From positions 6,858-36,669 of the forward strand of contig MNCI01001921.1 in the NCBI GenBank assembly GCA_015680685.1: a stretch of 29,812 bases of DNA. The letters run 5' to 3'. Below are positions 1-10,463 of this stretch, piece by piece. Position 1 is the stretch's first letter. The number at the start of each line of letters is the position of its first letter. The translations under genes and the position numbers were made by a program. The notes beneath the pieces are model-generated. The model was not told the origin of the DNA and searched no databases. It worked only from the letters and a program-made list of their open reading frames with translations. The stretch comes from Gnetum montanum. Its lineage: Eukaryota > Streptophyta > Gnetopsida > Gnetales > Gnetaceae.

Positions 1-385
1 TGTAGATGCTCGTAATCAAGTCGTACTTGTCCCATGTTCTAGGAGATAAGGGAGAGAGAATCTAATCGCGATGAGTAGCCGATTCCTTGGCTAGCTGTAC
101 ACATTCTTCAATGCTCGTAACCAAGTCGTACTCATGCCGTGCTACTAGGAAAGTAGTAAATAACATTAAATAAACCTATCCATGTACTGCAAGGTTTATC
201 CACAAAGCTCTTCTTTATTGCCGTACACAACTTGCGTTCAGGTACAAAGCTGCTCAAATAAAGAACCATTCACTTGGGGGACTCCTACTACAGGCACATG
301 GAAAATATTCTATCTCTGGGGTGATCAATCTGCCAGAGCTTTGCTACTTCTAGCCTAGGATGTCAAATGAGGGGAGTGTTGCCTC

Positions 386-395
386 TTATTTATAG
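386..395 (-). promoter_or_regulatory. TATA-like box of the LTR
   Basis: Minus-strand CTATAAATAA lies about 115 bp inside the LTR. The 7291-8189 LTR has the equivalent CTATAAATA at 8056-8064, about 125 bp from its end. The matching positions support these as U3 promoter elements and support the minus-strand orientation of both LTRs. Confidence 0.45.
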
Positions 396-445
396 ATTTG
401 GTGGCGGACCATGATATCGCGTACACGATATCGCAGGGGACGACG

Positions 446-467
446 CGATATCATGTACATGATATCG
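446..467. repeat. Perfect 22-bp palindrome inside an LTR
   Basis: The half-site CGATATCATGT is followed by its exact reverse complement with no spacer. It sits in a block (408-489) with further GATATCG copies, including an imperfect palindrome just to the left. Related but degraded dyads occur at 3355-3412 and 8096-8165, again next to a minus-strand TATA box. Confidence 0.8.
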
Positions 468-510
468 TAGGGGATGTGATATTGCGGCTTGTGCATACCA
501 CATCTCATCA

Positions 511-1571
511 TCTGTCAATCTTCGAGATAGTTTCAAGGCTACATCTTTCTATCCCTGGTAGCTAGCTTTGACCACCTCTAATTCTAAGTTTTCCACTTGT
601 AATTTTTGCAATGCATCCTTTCAATCCACAAAATCCTTCTCATATAGTGTGTAAGTTGTTTCTACTTGCTTCTCCAACTCACTTCTAGGATGACCTACTA
701 TTAACATGGCAAGGTTGGCATATCTGAGGTTAGCCAACACCATGTATTCTTTCAAATCTTCTCTTTGTAGGTCCTTATTTTTAACTTCTGCTTGGTGGAC
801 CATGGCATAACTATCCAAAATGGCCTACCATTCAGAATTTTATGCCACCAAGGAGTTGATGTGCACCTTGGCCATCTTGATTTCCTTCTCATTAATTTCC
901 TTGTACATGCCAACCTCATCTCAGAAGTGTTCTTTTAAATTTTCATGTTTCTTGGCCTCATTATGCCATGCACTAATTTCAATTGTTGTCTTTTGTTGAA
1001 TAGCATGTACCTCCGCCATAGAGAGGGTTCTATTTTCTCGGGCCAATTGACTCATATCCTGGTTGACCCTCACTAATTGTTCCCTCTACTAGTGGATGCT
1101 CTCTTCCAAGATGTCCTTTTGCTTTTCCACTATGGTCAACCAAGCGTTCTCTTTAGCAAGTTGCTTATTTTCTTCTTCAATAATGGTTAATGCCTTCTTA
1201 TGCACATGAGCTCATGCATCTACAGCAGAGGCATTCCAAACTACCATCTCCTTTTCTTGCTTTGTAGCTGCTCTCTCCTTTTCCAACTTGGTAAGCTCCT
1301 CTATTTGAAACTACTCCAGTTGATCTGTTGTAATGAAATAGGTAGGGTCTCGTCATTCAGCACATAGGATAGCCAACTCTTCTTACAATCTTTGCACCTT
1401 AGCTTCTACATGCTCTACCCTGACCTCAGCCATGACCAACTTTCCTTTTGTAGTGATGAGGTTCGATTGTACCATAGTGAGATCGCTAGGGATNAAGCAA
1501 AACATGTTGAATAGGAGGCCTAATCTTTTAGTATTCATCATGAGGCCCCTGCTACTAGGAAATTGACCCAA
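511..1571 (-). pseudogene. Broken coiled-coil ORF of a retroelement
   Basis: One minus-strand frame reads from 1571 almost to 510 with several in-frame stops. The open pieces are rich in Glu, Lys, Gln and Leu and look like a coiled coil, for example 818-621 (65 residues) and 1571-1383 (62 residues, passing through the N at 1494). The stops are TAA, TAG and TGA at places where Gln or Arg codons would fit, as expected from C-to-T decay. The frame runs upstream into the inverted-repeat arm at 1495-1760. No catalytic domain was found, so I take it as the C-terminal coiled-coil part of a retroelement ORF whose family I do not recognise. The N-terminal part appears to be the plus-strand segment at 1763-2429. 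Confidence 0.5.
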
Positions 1572-1760
1572 GGTGAGGTGTTAAAAGTACCAGCTCTTAA
1601 AATAGGGACAACGTCTCAGGTTGCCTCTTGATTGCCTTGTTGCCATTCTAAAAAAGTCCACATTAGCATTGGTCATTGTGGAAATGAACTTCAGCTCATT
1701 CATGGAATTTTCTTGTGAAGTAGTGTAGAAAAAACTCAAAGCGTCCCCATTGTGGTTAAT
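1495..1760. repeat. Left arm of exact 266-bp inverted repeat
   Basis: This arm is base-for-base the reverse complement of 2431-2696, by direct comparison over the full length. Its left edge is the N at 1494. The arms are separated by 670 bases. Old retroelement copies nearby are heavily mutated, so exact identity with edges at Ns points to an assembly join rather than an old inverted duplication. Confidence 0.92.
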
Positions 1761-1762
1761 CT

Positions 1763-2429
1763 TATTTGATAGTGGTCAATGGTACCTAGGGGAAGTCTAT
1801 CAATTCTAGCATAATAAGGATGAAGGCACCACTGTGAATAACTATGGGGTGAATGTCTCTTATGCAATCAAAGATATAGCTACAACTCTTAACCTACCCA
1901 ATGAAGGGGCCAAAGTTGCTCACCTCTTTACCAAATCTAACCTTGAAATAAAGAGACTATGGCTAAAATAGGTGTATAGAAAAGAGGATAAATCATATCG
2001 TGAGATGAACTTGGAAGAAATATCTTACTTCAAGATTAGGACATACCACTTATTCACTACCAAAGGGCTCAATCGCATTTCCACTTATGTGTCTAGAGGA
2101 AGTGCCATTCTAATGGGAAAATTTTTAGTTAACCTTCCTCAATACTATTTTAAGAAAATCTAGCAATGATTTGAAGAAACAAAATCAGGGAGACCAACAC
2201 TTTCATTTTTCTATCTAATTAGAAAGCTATGCAAGCACATGGGAATCTTAGGATATACCAATGATATCCTTTAGAAGGCTCAACACGCTTTCTTTGTAGA
2301 GCTCCTCAAAGTTGCAACACCAAGAAAAGATTTTGGTGAGGAGAAATAAGCTAAAGAGGAGGTAGAACCAATAATGGAAATGCAATAAGAGCTAGAGTAG
2401 TGCCTACAAGCATAAGCTCTACCACCACC
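1763..2429 (+). pseudogene. Unrecognised retroelement ORF, N-terminal part
   Basis: A plus-strand frame starting near 1765 reads almost continuously to 2429 and then through the N at 2430: the codon there is CCN, so Pro whatever the base. It continues into the right arm of the inverted repeat to at least 2609. The stops inside are TAG, TAA or TGA at positions where CAG, CAA or CGA would fit. The largest stop-free piece, 1972-2163, contains the stretch NLEEISYFKIRTYHLFTTKG. There is no reverse transcriptase, integrase or zinc knuckle. It has the character of a plant retroelement passenger or gag-like protein, but I cannot name the family. The logical continuation after the arm is the minus-strand coiled-coil frame below 1494, so the ORF appears physically split and inverted here. 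Confidence 0.45.
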
Positions 2430-2430
2430 N

Positions 2431-2696
2431 ATTAACCACAATGGGGACGCTTTGAGTTTTTTCTACACTACTTCACAAGAAAATTCCATGAATGAGCTGA
2501 AGTTCATTTCCACAATGACCAATGCTAATGTGGACTTTTTTAGAATGGCAACAAGGCAATCAAGAGGCAACCTGAGACGTTGTCCCTATTTTAAGAGCTG
2601 GTACTTTTAACACCTCACCTTGGGTCAATTTCCTAGTAGCAGGGGCCTCATGATGAATACTAAAAGATTAGGCCTCCTATTCAACATGTTTTGCTT
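2431..2696. repeat. Right arm of exact 266-bp inverted repeat
   Basis: Reverse complement of 1495-1760 without mismatch, starting directly after the N at 2430. The plus-strand frame here begins INHNGDALSFFYTTSQ and continues the frame of the preceding 1763-2429 segment. Beyond 2696 the sequence differs from what follows the left arm. Confidence 0.92.
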
Positions 2697-4875
2697 ATTC
2701 TCCTTACTAACCATGACCACCACATGGATGCTTAGTGGCTCTCTACAAGGGTTCACCCTAAGCACCTCTTTTTGGGGCCATCTATAATCAAACAAAAACC
2801 AAGTGTTACCAAGGTGATGTTTATTATCATTAATTCATTCATACCTTACTCATAACCTTAGTCATTAAGCCCCTTATGCATATGATTGCAAGGTTAGGAA
2901 AATTTTCAAGAAAAATCCCCAAAAAGTATCTATCTCTTCTATGACCCATCACAACTAGTTCCTTTTTCATTCTATGTGGCTTAAACTAATGGCTATAGGC
3001 TCGAGGGTTACGAAAATTAGACATCTTGGCACTATTGTTAATGATTTTTCATTATAAGTCCTAAGGTTTTTAACATTCTTATCCTTAGAATACCTTCCAG
3101 GCAATAGCAAATTTTAACAAATCAACACAAAGTTTGCATGCAAGCATCCCTCCATGACTAAGTGGAACACTCCGGGTTTAGATAGAGTTAAATGGTATGG
3201 AAATTAGAGTGTTAGAGAGCTAGATATCACAAGTAGAAGATGGAGAAGTAAAGTTCTAATTCATAAGAAAAAATTACAAAAACTCCCCTAGTGGCAAATG
3301 TGTAAAATGAAGTTCATGTTTCAGGGGGTAGACTATATATACTTTTTTTGAGACCTGATGTTGGGTACATGACATCAAGGGCACAACATCGGGTACATAA
3401 TGTCAAATTCCAAAAAAACTCAATTTTTGGGGCACCAAAGGACATGCAAACTGAAGCTCTGGGTTCGATTAGAAGGTTGAAAGTTAAATTTTTCAATTTG
3501 GGTAAGTGGAAAAATGCATTATAGGTACCAAAGATAGGATAAGATGAAGTCTTTAATGGTAAAAGTACAAGAATGAGCAAGAAAAAGATGTTGAAAGTTT
3601 GATTATGGGATAGAGTATGTTCATGATAAGGGAAATAATAAAATATAACAATTAAAGTGCATGGAAGGTAAAAAATGATGTGGTCATGTTAGACAAGTAC
3701 AAATCACAAAAGTTACACAAGTGGATCTTTCCCAAAGTAGGCTCTAGCCTATGATGCCCTTGTGTAACCATGCCTAAAATGCCCATAGGCATTAGAGGAG
3801 TCGAATGTAATTCATACTTGTGAAACAAAACACACATGTTAAAACCACCAAATTAAAATCATTACTCTATGTTATACAAAACCACAAGCTATGAACATTC
3901 GGACAACAAGATGGAATGGGCCAAAGAAGGGATTGCATAAATTAGGACATGAGGTGTTGTACCACGATCATAATGAAACCTTATGTGTTATTAATGGTTA
4001 AATAACCATGTGTCCTTCCTTCCAAGATCTAAACCAAGTCCATACCACATTCAATAACATTGCATTGTTTCATCCCATTGACAAACAACCATAAGACTAT
4101 CAAAGCTGCAAGGAGTAACATCACTTGGCATTTTGTCCAAAGGAGGAGCATTATTATGGCATACGTTTTTTTTTATGTTTCTGAGAAGTCGCCAACCTTT
4201 AGGCATGGATGTATGTCTTTCTAGTGAGACCCACAAAAGTTTATTCAATGTCGATTAAATTTGCTCTTACTCCTAGTTTTTGTTAGATCTACAAGGATAT
4301 GGTTACAACCTCATTAACATGATAAAACATATGGAAGTATCCAAAGAGAATCCACAAATCCCCTTGATGTCACACCCTTTACATTCTATCTTGGTTCTAC
4401 ACTCATCCCTAGACACAATGGTTATGAAGTTATTTAGAGTTTGGATGACAAAAGAGATTACCATTATGACTAGAGCAAGAACCTCTGATTAATGGAATGG
4501 GTGAATGGATGTCATGGTCACAATGTCCAAATAATCAATTTCTTATGATTTGACAACATAGAAAAAAAACCTCACCTCAATGGGCAACATGATCAATAGC
4601 AAGATTACATACAAAGAAAATTAAAACAACAACTAGCAAATGTAAAATAGGAAAATAATAAAAAATTGTAAAACAAAAAGATAAAAAACACTTAAAAATC
4701 CTAAAGATTAGAATGGGGGGTAACTTGCACAACCAAACATTTGGTCATGGCTAGGATTAATAAGTAGATGAAAAGGATCAATGCATGTATGAAACATTGG
4801 AAACCCTTCATGCCCCAACCTCTAGGTGTCTATTGGTGGTGTGGTGGTTGGGTAGAAAAATTTTTGGTCATGAAC
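2697..4875. other. Repeat-derived DNA without a recognisable gene
   Basis: No ORF here has family character. At 3333-3342 there is a minus-strand TATATATAG, and 3355-3412 carries GTTGGGTACATGACATC-like dyads similar to those in the two LTRs, so part of 3000-3450 is probably a third, degraded LTR. No clean LTR terminus was found. The rest (3450-4875) is AT-rich, with only short shadow ORFs. Confidence 0.4.
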
Positions 4876-5941
4876 TTAATTGTTATATGTAGGATGGGCC
4901 AAGATATGAGGTGTGTTAACATTATGGATGACTAGCCCACTATTGCATCCTTGAGCATGAGATGCTATGCATGGGTTCGTTTGTCTTCCCCATGTTTGTA
5001 GATTCATTGGTTGGATGTTGGATTGGAGTACAGATAGATGGTGGCCCTTGTGTATGGTTGGAGGACATTGGTGTAGATGAGGAAGGTGGTGCACTAGGTT
5101 GGCCTTGTGCTAGCTCAGATGATGTAGTGGGCTCACACATGGGTTGCTTTGGCTTATGACCCTTCCTCTAGAAGGGACACTTTCAACATTGTGGTTGGGA
5201 CCTACTAGTGTTAGCATGTCTTTGCACATTTGCAACACAAGTGACACTCGTTTGTTAATATTGGGATGCTAACCCTTCTTGTGTTCTTGGTGGTGGCATA
5301 TAAGAAGGTGGATTATGAGAATATTGAGGGTGAGTTGGATGGTAAGAAGCATAAGGTGGTGATCCTTCAGGGGATGTCATGTATTGATGGTACTTGGGAG
5401 AGTGATAGTGGCAATTTGAAGTGGAGGATGCCAAACTAGTTGGAGAAACAGGATGTTGAACATAATAACTGTGCATTTTTAGTGGATATGGTTGATGTGG
5501 TGGTGGCCTTCCCCACGATTGTGGTTGTTGCCATTGCAGTTCAGGACCATGTTAAGGCTAGTGGTAAGTCCCCCTAGGATGGTACAATTGGTTGTGGAAC
5601 TGTCTATAATCACAATGTGGAAAAGGAAGTCTCTTGGGCATGTGCTTGTGCACAAATTTTGGATTTAAGGCACCTACCCAATACTCTTGCAGATGCAACA
5701 ATACAGGGCATCAGCCCTTTGGGTGGTCATATATGTATAGGGCACATCTATCATCTTTTTCTGTAGTGGAGTCTTTAGCCTCACTTTTGTCAGTCACTTT
5801 TCTCATCTGCCAAAAAGTGTTCCTAACTATTTCTTGGTTTTGTGTCGTTTGTTGATTGTGATTGCCTAACTTGTGTTGCATAATCTTCTCCATGATCATT
5901 TTAATAAGATTTTTTATGTTTTCATTTATCCATTTAGACAT
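4876..5941 (-). pseudogene. Gypsy gag C-terminal region, Pro/Ser/His-rich, with damaged zinc knuckle
   Basis: Minus-strand frames show a basic segment at 5941-5711, then a mutated CCHC knuckle at about 5746-5706: C-A-L-Y-I-Y-D-H-P-K-G-stop-C. This fits Cx2Cx3Hx4C with the second Cys changed to Tyr and one codon turned into a stop. Next come low-complexity stretches rich in Pro, Ser, His, Tyr and Gln (5476-5255 and 5140-4876). The region follows the gag domain at 6622-6078 on the same strand, as expected for the distal part of a plant Ty3/gypsy gag. It is broken by stops and frameshifts. I saw no protease, reverse transcriptase or integrase further along in the minus direction, so the element may be non-autonomous or deleted. 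Confidence 0.5.
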
Positions 5942-6077
5942 CCTATTGAATTTTTCTTTTAGATCATCAAGACTCCTCTATTGACAAGGTTTGTTGCAGA
6001 ATCACCTTATCGAAAGTGGTTTCATTTTTCTTACCATAAATTTAGACCTCCTCTGATTGAGTCCTAGTGATGTTTTT

Positions 6078-6622
6078 TGACAGTATCCCATTTACACATT
6101 TCTCCTTCTTCTTTTGCCATATGATCTATTATCTCTTTGAATTGATGGGCTTGGAGCTCATATAGTTCCCCTGGGGCACACATCCCAAGGGTCACCCTTG
6201 TTTCACTATGAAGCCCACCTACAATGTGGTAAAGTTGCTCTTCCTCAAAGAAACCATGGCTTAGGAATCAATTCAGTAATGCATACTATCTATCTAAGGT
6301 TATGTCCAAGGATTCATGTTATTCTTTTTTCCACTCTTGGATTTATCTCCTCAGGTTGGACACTCTTTTATAGGTTTGATATCTTTCATTGAAAAGGTCC
6401 AACATTGTAGACCATCGTTGAATTAAGTTTGGTTTCAACAATTGATACCACACTTTGGCTTTATCGATTAGTATCCTAGGAAAGAGCTTAAGCTTTTACC
6501 ATCCACTTTCAATGTTTTAGTGAGCAAAGGCATCATGGAAGGCTTGTACATGTTGCAGATCTAAATCATAGCCTCCTACAAACTTAGGAAGATTATTCAT
6601 GTCTAGCTTAGGTAAACAACCT
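6078..6622 (-). pseudogene. Ty3/gypsy retrotransposon gag domain, decayed
   Basis: A single minus-strand frame of about 180 codons matches the plant Retrotrans_gag pattern. It starts LPKFVGGYDLDLQHVQAFHD, continues with the conserved AKVWYQLL core, then WSTMLDLFNERY, and ends with GFFEEEQLYHIVGGL. In living elements this domain forms the capsid that packages the RNA. At least six in-frame stops interrupt it, each one C-to-T step from a Gln or Arg codon, so it cannot be translated. The primer-binding site at 7270-7288 and the LTR starting at 7291 lie upstream in the same orientation, at the expected distance. Confidence 0.75.
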
Positions 6623-7269
6623 TTTTTTTTCTTGCTTGCAAGATATGTTAATAGCCTTTGTGATATGCATTAGGTCCTTAGTATCCAATAGCGGTTCATC
6701 ATCATAAAATAAATTGTGAGGGAAATTTCTATGTTCATGGTGACCTCTTTGACTTTTCCCATGGGTTCGATTTCAATTTTTAGTCCAACCCTTTAGTGGA
6801 GCTCTATCTCTATACCTATGTTCATCTTTGTTAGAACTAGATGTGGAAGAAGAAGAGGAAGAGGTAGATGAGGAACTATAAGGATTGCCATGGCTTCTAT
6901 AGTGTTCTTTGGGGTCCTTTGATTTATCATTTCTAGGTTTTGAGGAGGTCTTAGGCCTTGAGGCCTCTCCTAGTTCAGGACCTACGTCATCTTCTCCAAG
7001 ATTATCTAGCTTAGGTGAATGTAGTCTTTGGGTGTTGTTAGGGTGGTCATGATCATAAGAAACCCCTGCATAAGGCTGATCACTCCAATCTTATTCATTG
7101 TATATCTCGTTAGTTCTCCAATGAATGTGTTTGCTATACATCGCATAGTCACTTCCGTGTGAAAGACACATTGTTCTTGGTATGTGTGATTTAATAGTTT
7201 TTGAAAGATACATTATTAACACCTTTTACATCAATCTTGTATAATATAACTAATCTAGATAACTAACAC
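6623..7269 (-). mobile_element. 5' untranslated and N-terminal gag region of the gypsy element
   Basis: This lies between the primer-binding site and the gag core. On the minus strand it is partly open and reads acidic, then Ser-rich: 6832-6882 encodes a run of Ser and Thr residues (SSSSTSSSSSSTSSS), followed by a charged KDEHRYRDR segment. This is typical of the variable N-terminal part of plant gypsy gag. The start codon cannot be fixed because of decay. Confidence 0.5.
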
Positions 7270-7288
7270 CATCCTTAGCAATGGCGCC
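7270..7288 (-). other. Retrotransposon primer-binding site, tRNA-Asp type
   Basis: On the minus strand, TGGCGCCATTGCTAAGGAT follows the LTR end CCACTCATCA with one intervening base. It resembles the TGGCGCCGTTGCC-type site complementary to the 3' end of plant tRNA-Asp, known from several Ty3/gypsy lineages. It fixes the orientation: the element body lies to the left and the 5' LTR to the right. Confidence 0.65.
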
Positions 7289-7290
7289 AA

Positions 7291-8189
7291 TGATGAGTGG
7301 CTAGGTACCCCCTATGCTCAACCATATGAATCACAAGCGTTCATGCATGTTCTGATCGAATTTCGTGGATGGGACTAGTTGTGGCATCTAGATCATTATC
7401 CTTTGATCATAGTTATGATTTGATGGCATCTAGTGGTAGCTTTGTCACGTATGGTTTAGTCCAAACTGAGGCGTATGATGTTTCCTAACTCTATGCTACT
7501 CCTAGTGACAAAAAGAGATAAATTGATTAACTAATGAACAGTGAAAAAAATAAAGCCTAAATTTGCCTATGGCAATGGTATCTGCCCTTAATCATCTGTA
7601 CACATCTTGGACTTCATGAAGCTACTTTTGGGTTTACTAAGTGTACATCACTAGTTATGCCAAACAATATACCTCTGGGTGACCAAGTATTTCTACTTAA
7701 ATGCTCATGATTAAGGCATACGCATTCTGCTTAATGATAAAAATAGTAACTAACAATAAATGGAAATGTTTAACTAAGGAAAGCATTAAATAATTAAAAC
7801 AACAATATTAATCTAAGCGGATGCTGAAATGATGGAAGTAATCTCGATCTTTATTGCTAGTCATGTAACGTGTCCAAGTATGTCACACTCGAACAAAGGT
7901 GTCGTACGGTTACAAATATCACACTACGGGCATGCACTGGAAATAATAGAAAGAAAAGAACTAAAAATTAACTATTCTAAGATGTGCAAAAACTCTAAGC
8001 CAAAAACTACTACTGCTACTTCTCCTCCTTATCTCATCTGGAAGCCCAAGTGCAGTATTTATAGGCAAGGTCCAGATGAGGCAACGTTGGGTATCTGATG
8101 TTGCTTATTAGCCCTGACGTCAGGTACATGACATTAGGACTCTGACATTGCACATCTGATGTTGAGGCCCATCAAATCACATCTCATCA
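7291..8189 (-). mobile_element. LTR of a Ty3/gypsy element, about 899 bp
   Basis: The termini form the inverted pair TGATGAG...CTCATCA. The left end adjoins the primer-binding site, so this is the 5' LTR of the minus-strand element whose gag lies at 6.1-7.2 kb. A minus-strand TATA-like CTATAAATA lies at 8056-8064, about 125 bp inside U3, with GACGTC and GGTACATGACAT dyads between it and the terminus. The first roughly 90 bases on the plus strand (TGATGAGTGG, AGGTACCCC, CTCAACCATA) recur at 29611. Stop-free frames inside it (for example near 7829-8098) are chance. Confidence 0.75.
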
Positions 8190-10432
8190 ATGCTAAAACA
8201 AAAATTTGAGCTTATGCAAAGAGATTTTTGAGCTTTTCCATGAAATTAATATGACAAGGATTGAAACCCTTCAACATGAACACGAAACAATAGAGAAAGT
8301 AATTTGAATCTACAAATGGGAAGTGAATTCCATGAAATAGAACATAAAACCACTTCTAAATTCTTTGATTCTTCATTACTAACATGAGAAAACATGTAAC
8401 TAACTTTAGACACTTGAGAGAACATGAAATTGAAACATAAGTGCAAGAAATATCTAAGAATGCACAAAATGTGAGAAATTATGATAGATATAATTATGAG
8501 AACTTGGGAGAAGAACCCATGGAGGGAGATTCAATTTTCAAATTGAAAGAGCCATGCTATAGGAATGTAAGAAAGGAAAAGGGATGAAGCTAGAAGAGCT
8601 TCCCCAAGCACTCAAAGCTTACATAAGAATGTTAGAGATTTGGTGGAAGGGAGAGCTTCTATTCTCTTCAACTCAAAATGCAAGACAAGTTACAATGGCA
8701 GGGATTCACCCCTATTTATATTTATTTATAGATGATTTTACCTTTTGAAGTATGGGCCACACATGAAGGCTCTTGGTCCCTTCTTGCTATTTTTAGTAAT
8801 TTTCTCAATCCCTAACCTTCTAACAATCTTTTTCTTCAAACATATATACTTAAAACTCATAATACATCAAACTAAACACACCAACATTAAAATAAAGACT
8901 ACCATTACTTCTGACTCTACTCAACATCAAAGGAAGTGGATATGGAGGAGTTAGGAGGCATACATTCATACTATTATTGTTTTAAAAAAGTGATGATAGA
9001 AACCCATGAGAAAGCTTTATCAAGGACTTATATGGTTTAATAAATGGAATATCCAAAGTATATTCTTTGTTCTAATCTTAACTAAAGTCGCAATTGGTAA
9101 AACAAGTAGTATATTACAAACTTTGGGAAAATGTAGAAGGCAAAATATATTTTTATTTGAATAGTATTAGGGAGGCCTTAATTCAAAGGCAACTTATTTA
9201 TCTATTGTTATTCCTCATTAGTTACGATGTACAATTAGTAGAGCATGAATGGGATCTCATCATTTGAAAGTTAAACAAGTAGATGACAAAAAATTCCTCA
9301 TGGAAAACAAATATGCTAACTATGCAATACAAATAGTATTGAAGATGAATACCACATTTTCCTGCATTGGAGCACATTAAACAAAGATGGAATGTTGCAA
9401 TTTAATTTTGGTTGATTTGTTTCAAATATTACCAAGAATACTTCGTAACTTTCTTAATTATGTTTACAAAACTCATAGCATATATATTTCTACTATCCAA
9501 TAAATCCCAAGGGTTTGCAGATACAATAAAATTTCAGTTTTTATAACTTAGTATTGCCCACCATTATTGAACCTATAACTTGGAGTTTCCAAATCAAAAA
9601 TCAATAGTCTTACCATTGTCATTTTCTAGGGGAATTTTTGTACTAGATATTTAGAATGCTTATGAGTGTTGGAACCCAAAATAATGTTTACTAACATTAG
9701 CCCCAAGAAATATAGTCTAATTTAAACTTTATAACTTAGTGTTACCCACTAAAATGTAGCTTGGAGTTTCTAAATCAAAAGTCTTAAACCCGACTTTGAA
9801 CATCTAAATCAAAACTCTTATTAACTTTGAAAGATACTTTCCCTTAGCATAAGATCAGCTTTACTTAAATTCTTTTGGCTGAATTCAAAATTAATGTCCA
9901 CTGATAAAATTAAGAATGAACCTGAAACCTCTTGAGATAAAAGAAGAGATTTATGGTTAATGTAACAGGTTTTGGATGAAACTTACTACAATATCTTCCA
10001 ATTACATTTTTGGTTTGTAATTTTTTGACCGCTCAGCCCTGCCGGGCAATGGCCAGGGGGCAGTCGTGATTTAGGCATCATGCTCAGGCAGCATTGGATG
10101 AAAATTCAGAGATCCGATGGAGCTAATTTTTTTTAAAAAAAGGTCAAAAACTTAAAAGTTAAGGTGATTTACTTTTGTAAACTGAGCCCAAACATAGAAT
10201 TAATAACAAGTGGTCACCCAGTTATTCTAACTTTTATCGCTACCAAATACTCATTATTAGTGGATTGATTTTTTCATATCTTTATATTTCATGAAAATGT
10301 TTGTCCTATGAATCTTCATTTCATTTGATTTCAAAATTATATATTCACTCTACGAGAAGTCTTTTCGCCATCTTTCAAATAAGGACATTTAGAGAATGAT
10401 CCTTTTGTGCCATCAGCTTTATATGCGTCCCC
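8190..10432. other. Unassigned AT-rich DNA with old repeat fragments
   Basis: No gene is supported. Around 8690-8730 there is a minus-strand TATAAATAAATATAAATAGG-like tract of the kind found in LTR promoters. At 9335-9370 the plus strand reads SIEDEYHIFLHW, resembling the C-terminal Cys/His region of plant LINE or transposase proteins, but nothing around it confirms this. Two diverged direct repeats lie at 9541-9612 and 9729-9795. At 10025-10110 a short GC-rich patch stands out from its AT-rich surroundings. Confidence 0.35.
9541..9795. repeat. Pair of diverged direct repeats of about 70 bp
   Basis: Both copies (9541-9612 and 9729-9795) share TATAACTTAGT, then T(A/G)CCCAC, CTTGGAGTTTC and AAATCAAAA in the same order, about 188 bases apart. 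They may be the remains of a tandem repeat or of one element. No coding potential is seen. Confidence 0.6.

Positions 10433-10462
<30 letters not shown>
10433..10462. repeat. (ATT)n microsatellite
   Basis: About ten uninterrupted ATT units, followed by a T-rich tract. It lies about 1.1 kb upstream of the partial FPPS-like copy. The intact copy has an (AAT)n run about 0.4 kb upstream, but in the complementary phase, so the two are not obviously homologous. Confidence 0.95.

Positions 10463-10463
<1 letters not shown>

Larger units (their letters stand above)
1..510 (-). mobile_element. LTR remnant, U3 end complete at position 510
   Basis: Read on the minus strand, this stretch starts TGATGAGATG at 510, the same terminus as the LTR ending at 8189. 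A TATA-like CTATAAATAA lies about 115 bp in (386-395), and a palindrome-rich block lies between the terminus and the TATA box. The other end runs off the window. A diverged repeat of about 40 bp (TGCTCGTAAyCAAGTCGTACT core) occurs near 8-50 and 112-155. It is too different from the 7291-8189 LTR to be its mate, so it belongs to a related but separate family or insertion. No clear polypurine tract flanks 510, so whether it is a 5', 3' or solo LTR is open. Confidence 0.55.

Noticed and set aside
4962-5159. Plus-strand 65-residue ORF over the Pro-rich region
   Set aside because: It is antisense to the minus-strand Pro/Ser-rich gag tail. The minus strand is in the same orientation as gag, primer site and LTR.
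7829-8098. 89-residue plus-strand ORF
   Set aside because: It lies entirely inside the minus-strand LTR at 7291-8189, has no family character and overlaps the TATA box.
9335-9370. LINE or transposase Cys/His motif (SIEDEYHIFLHW)
   Set aside because: The motif is short, the final Cys is missing, and nothing upstream or downstream supports an element. Kept only as a note in the region entry.
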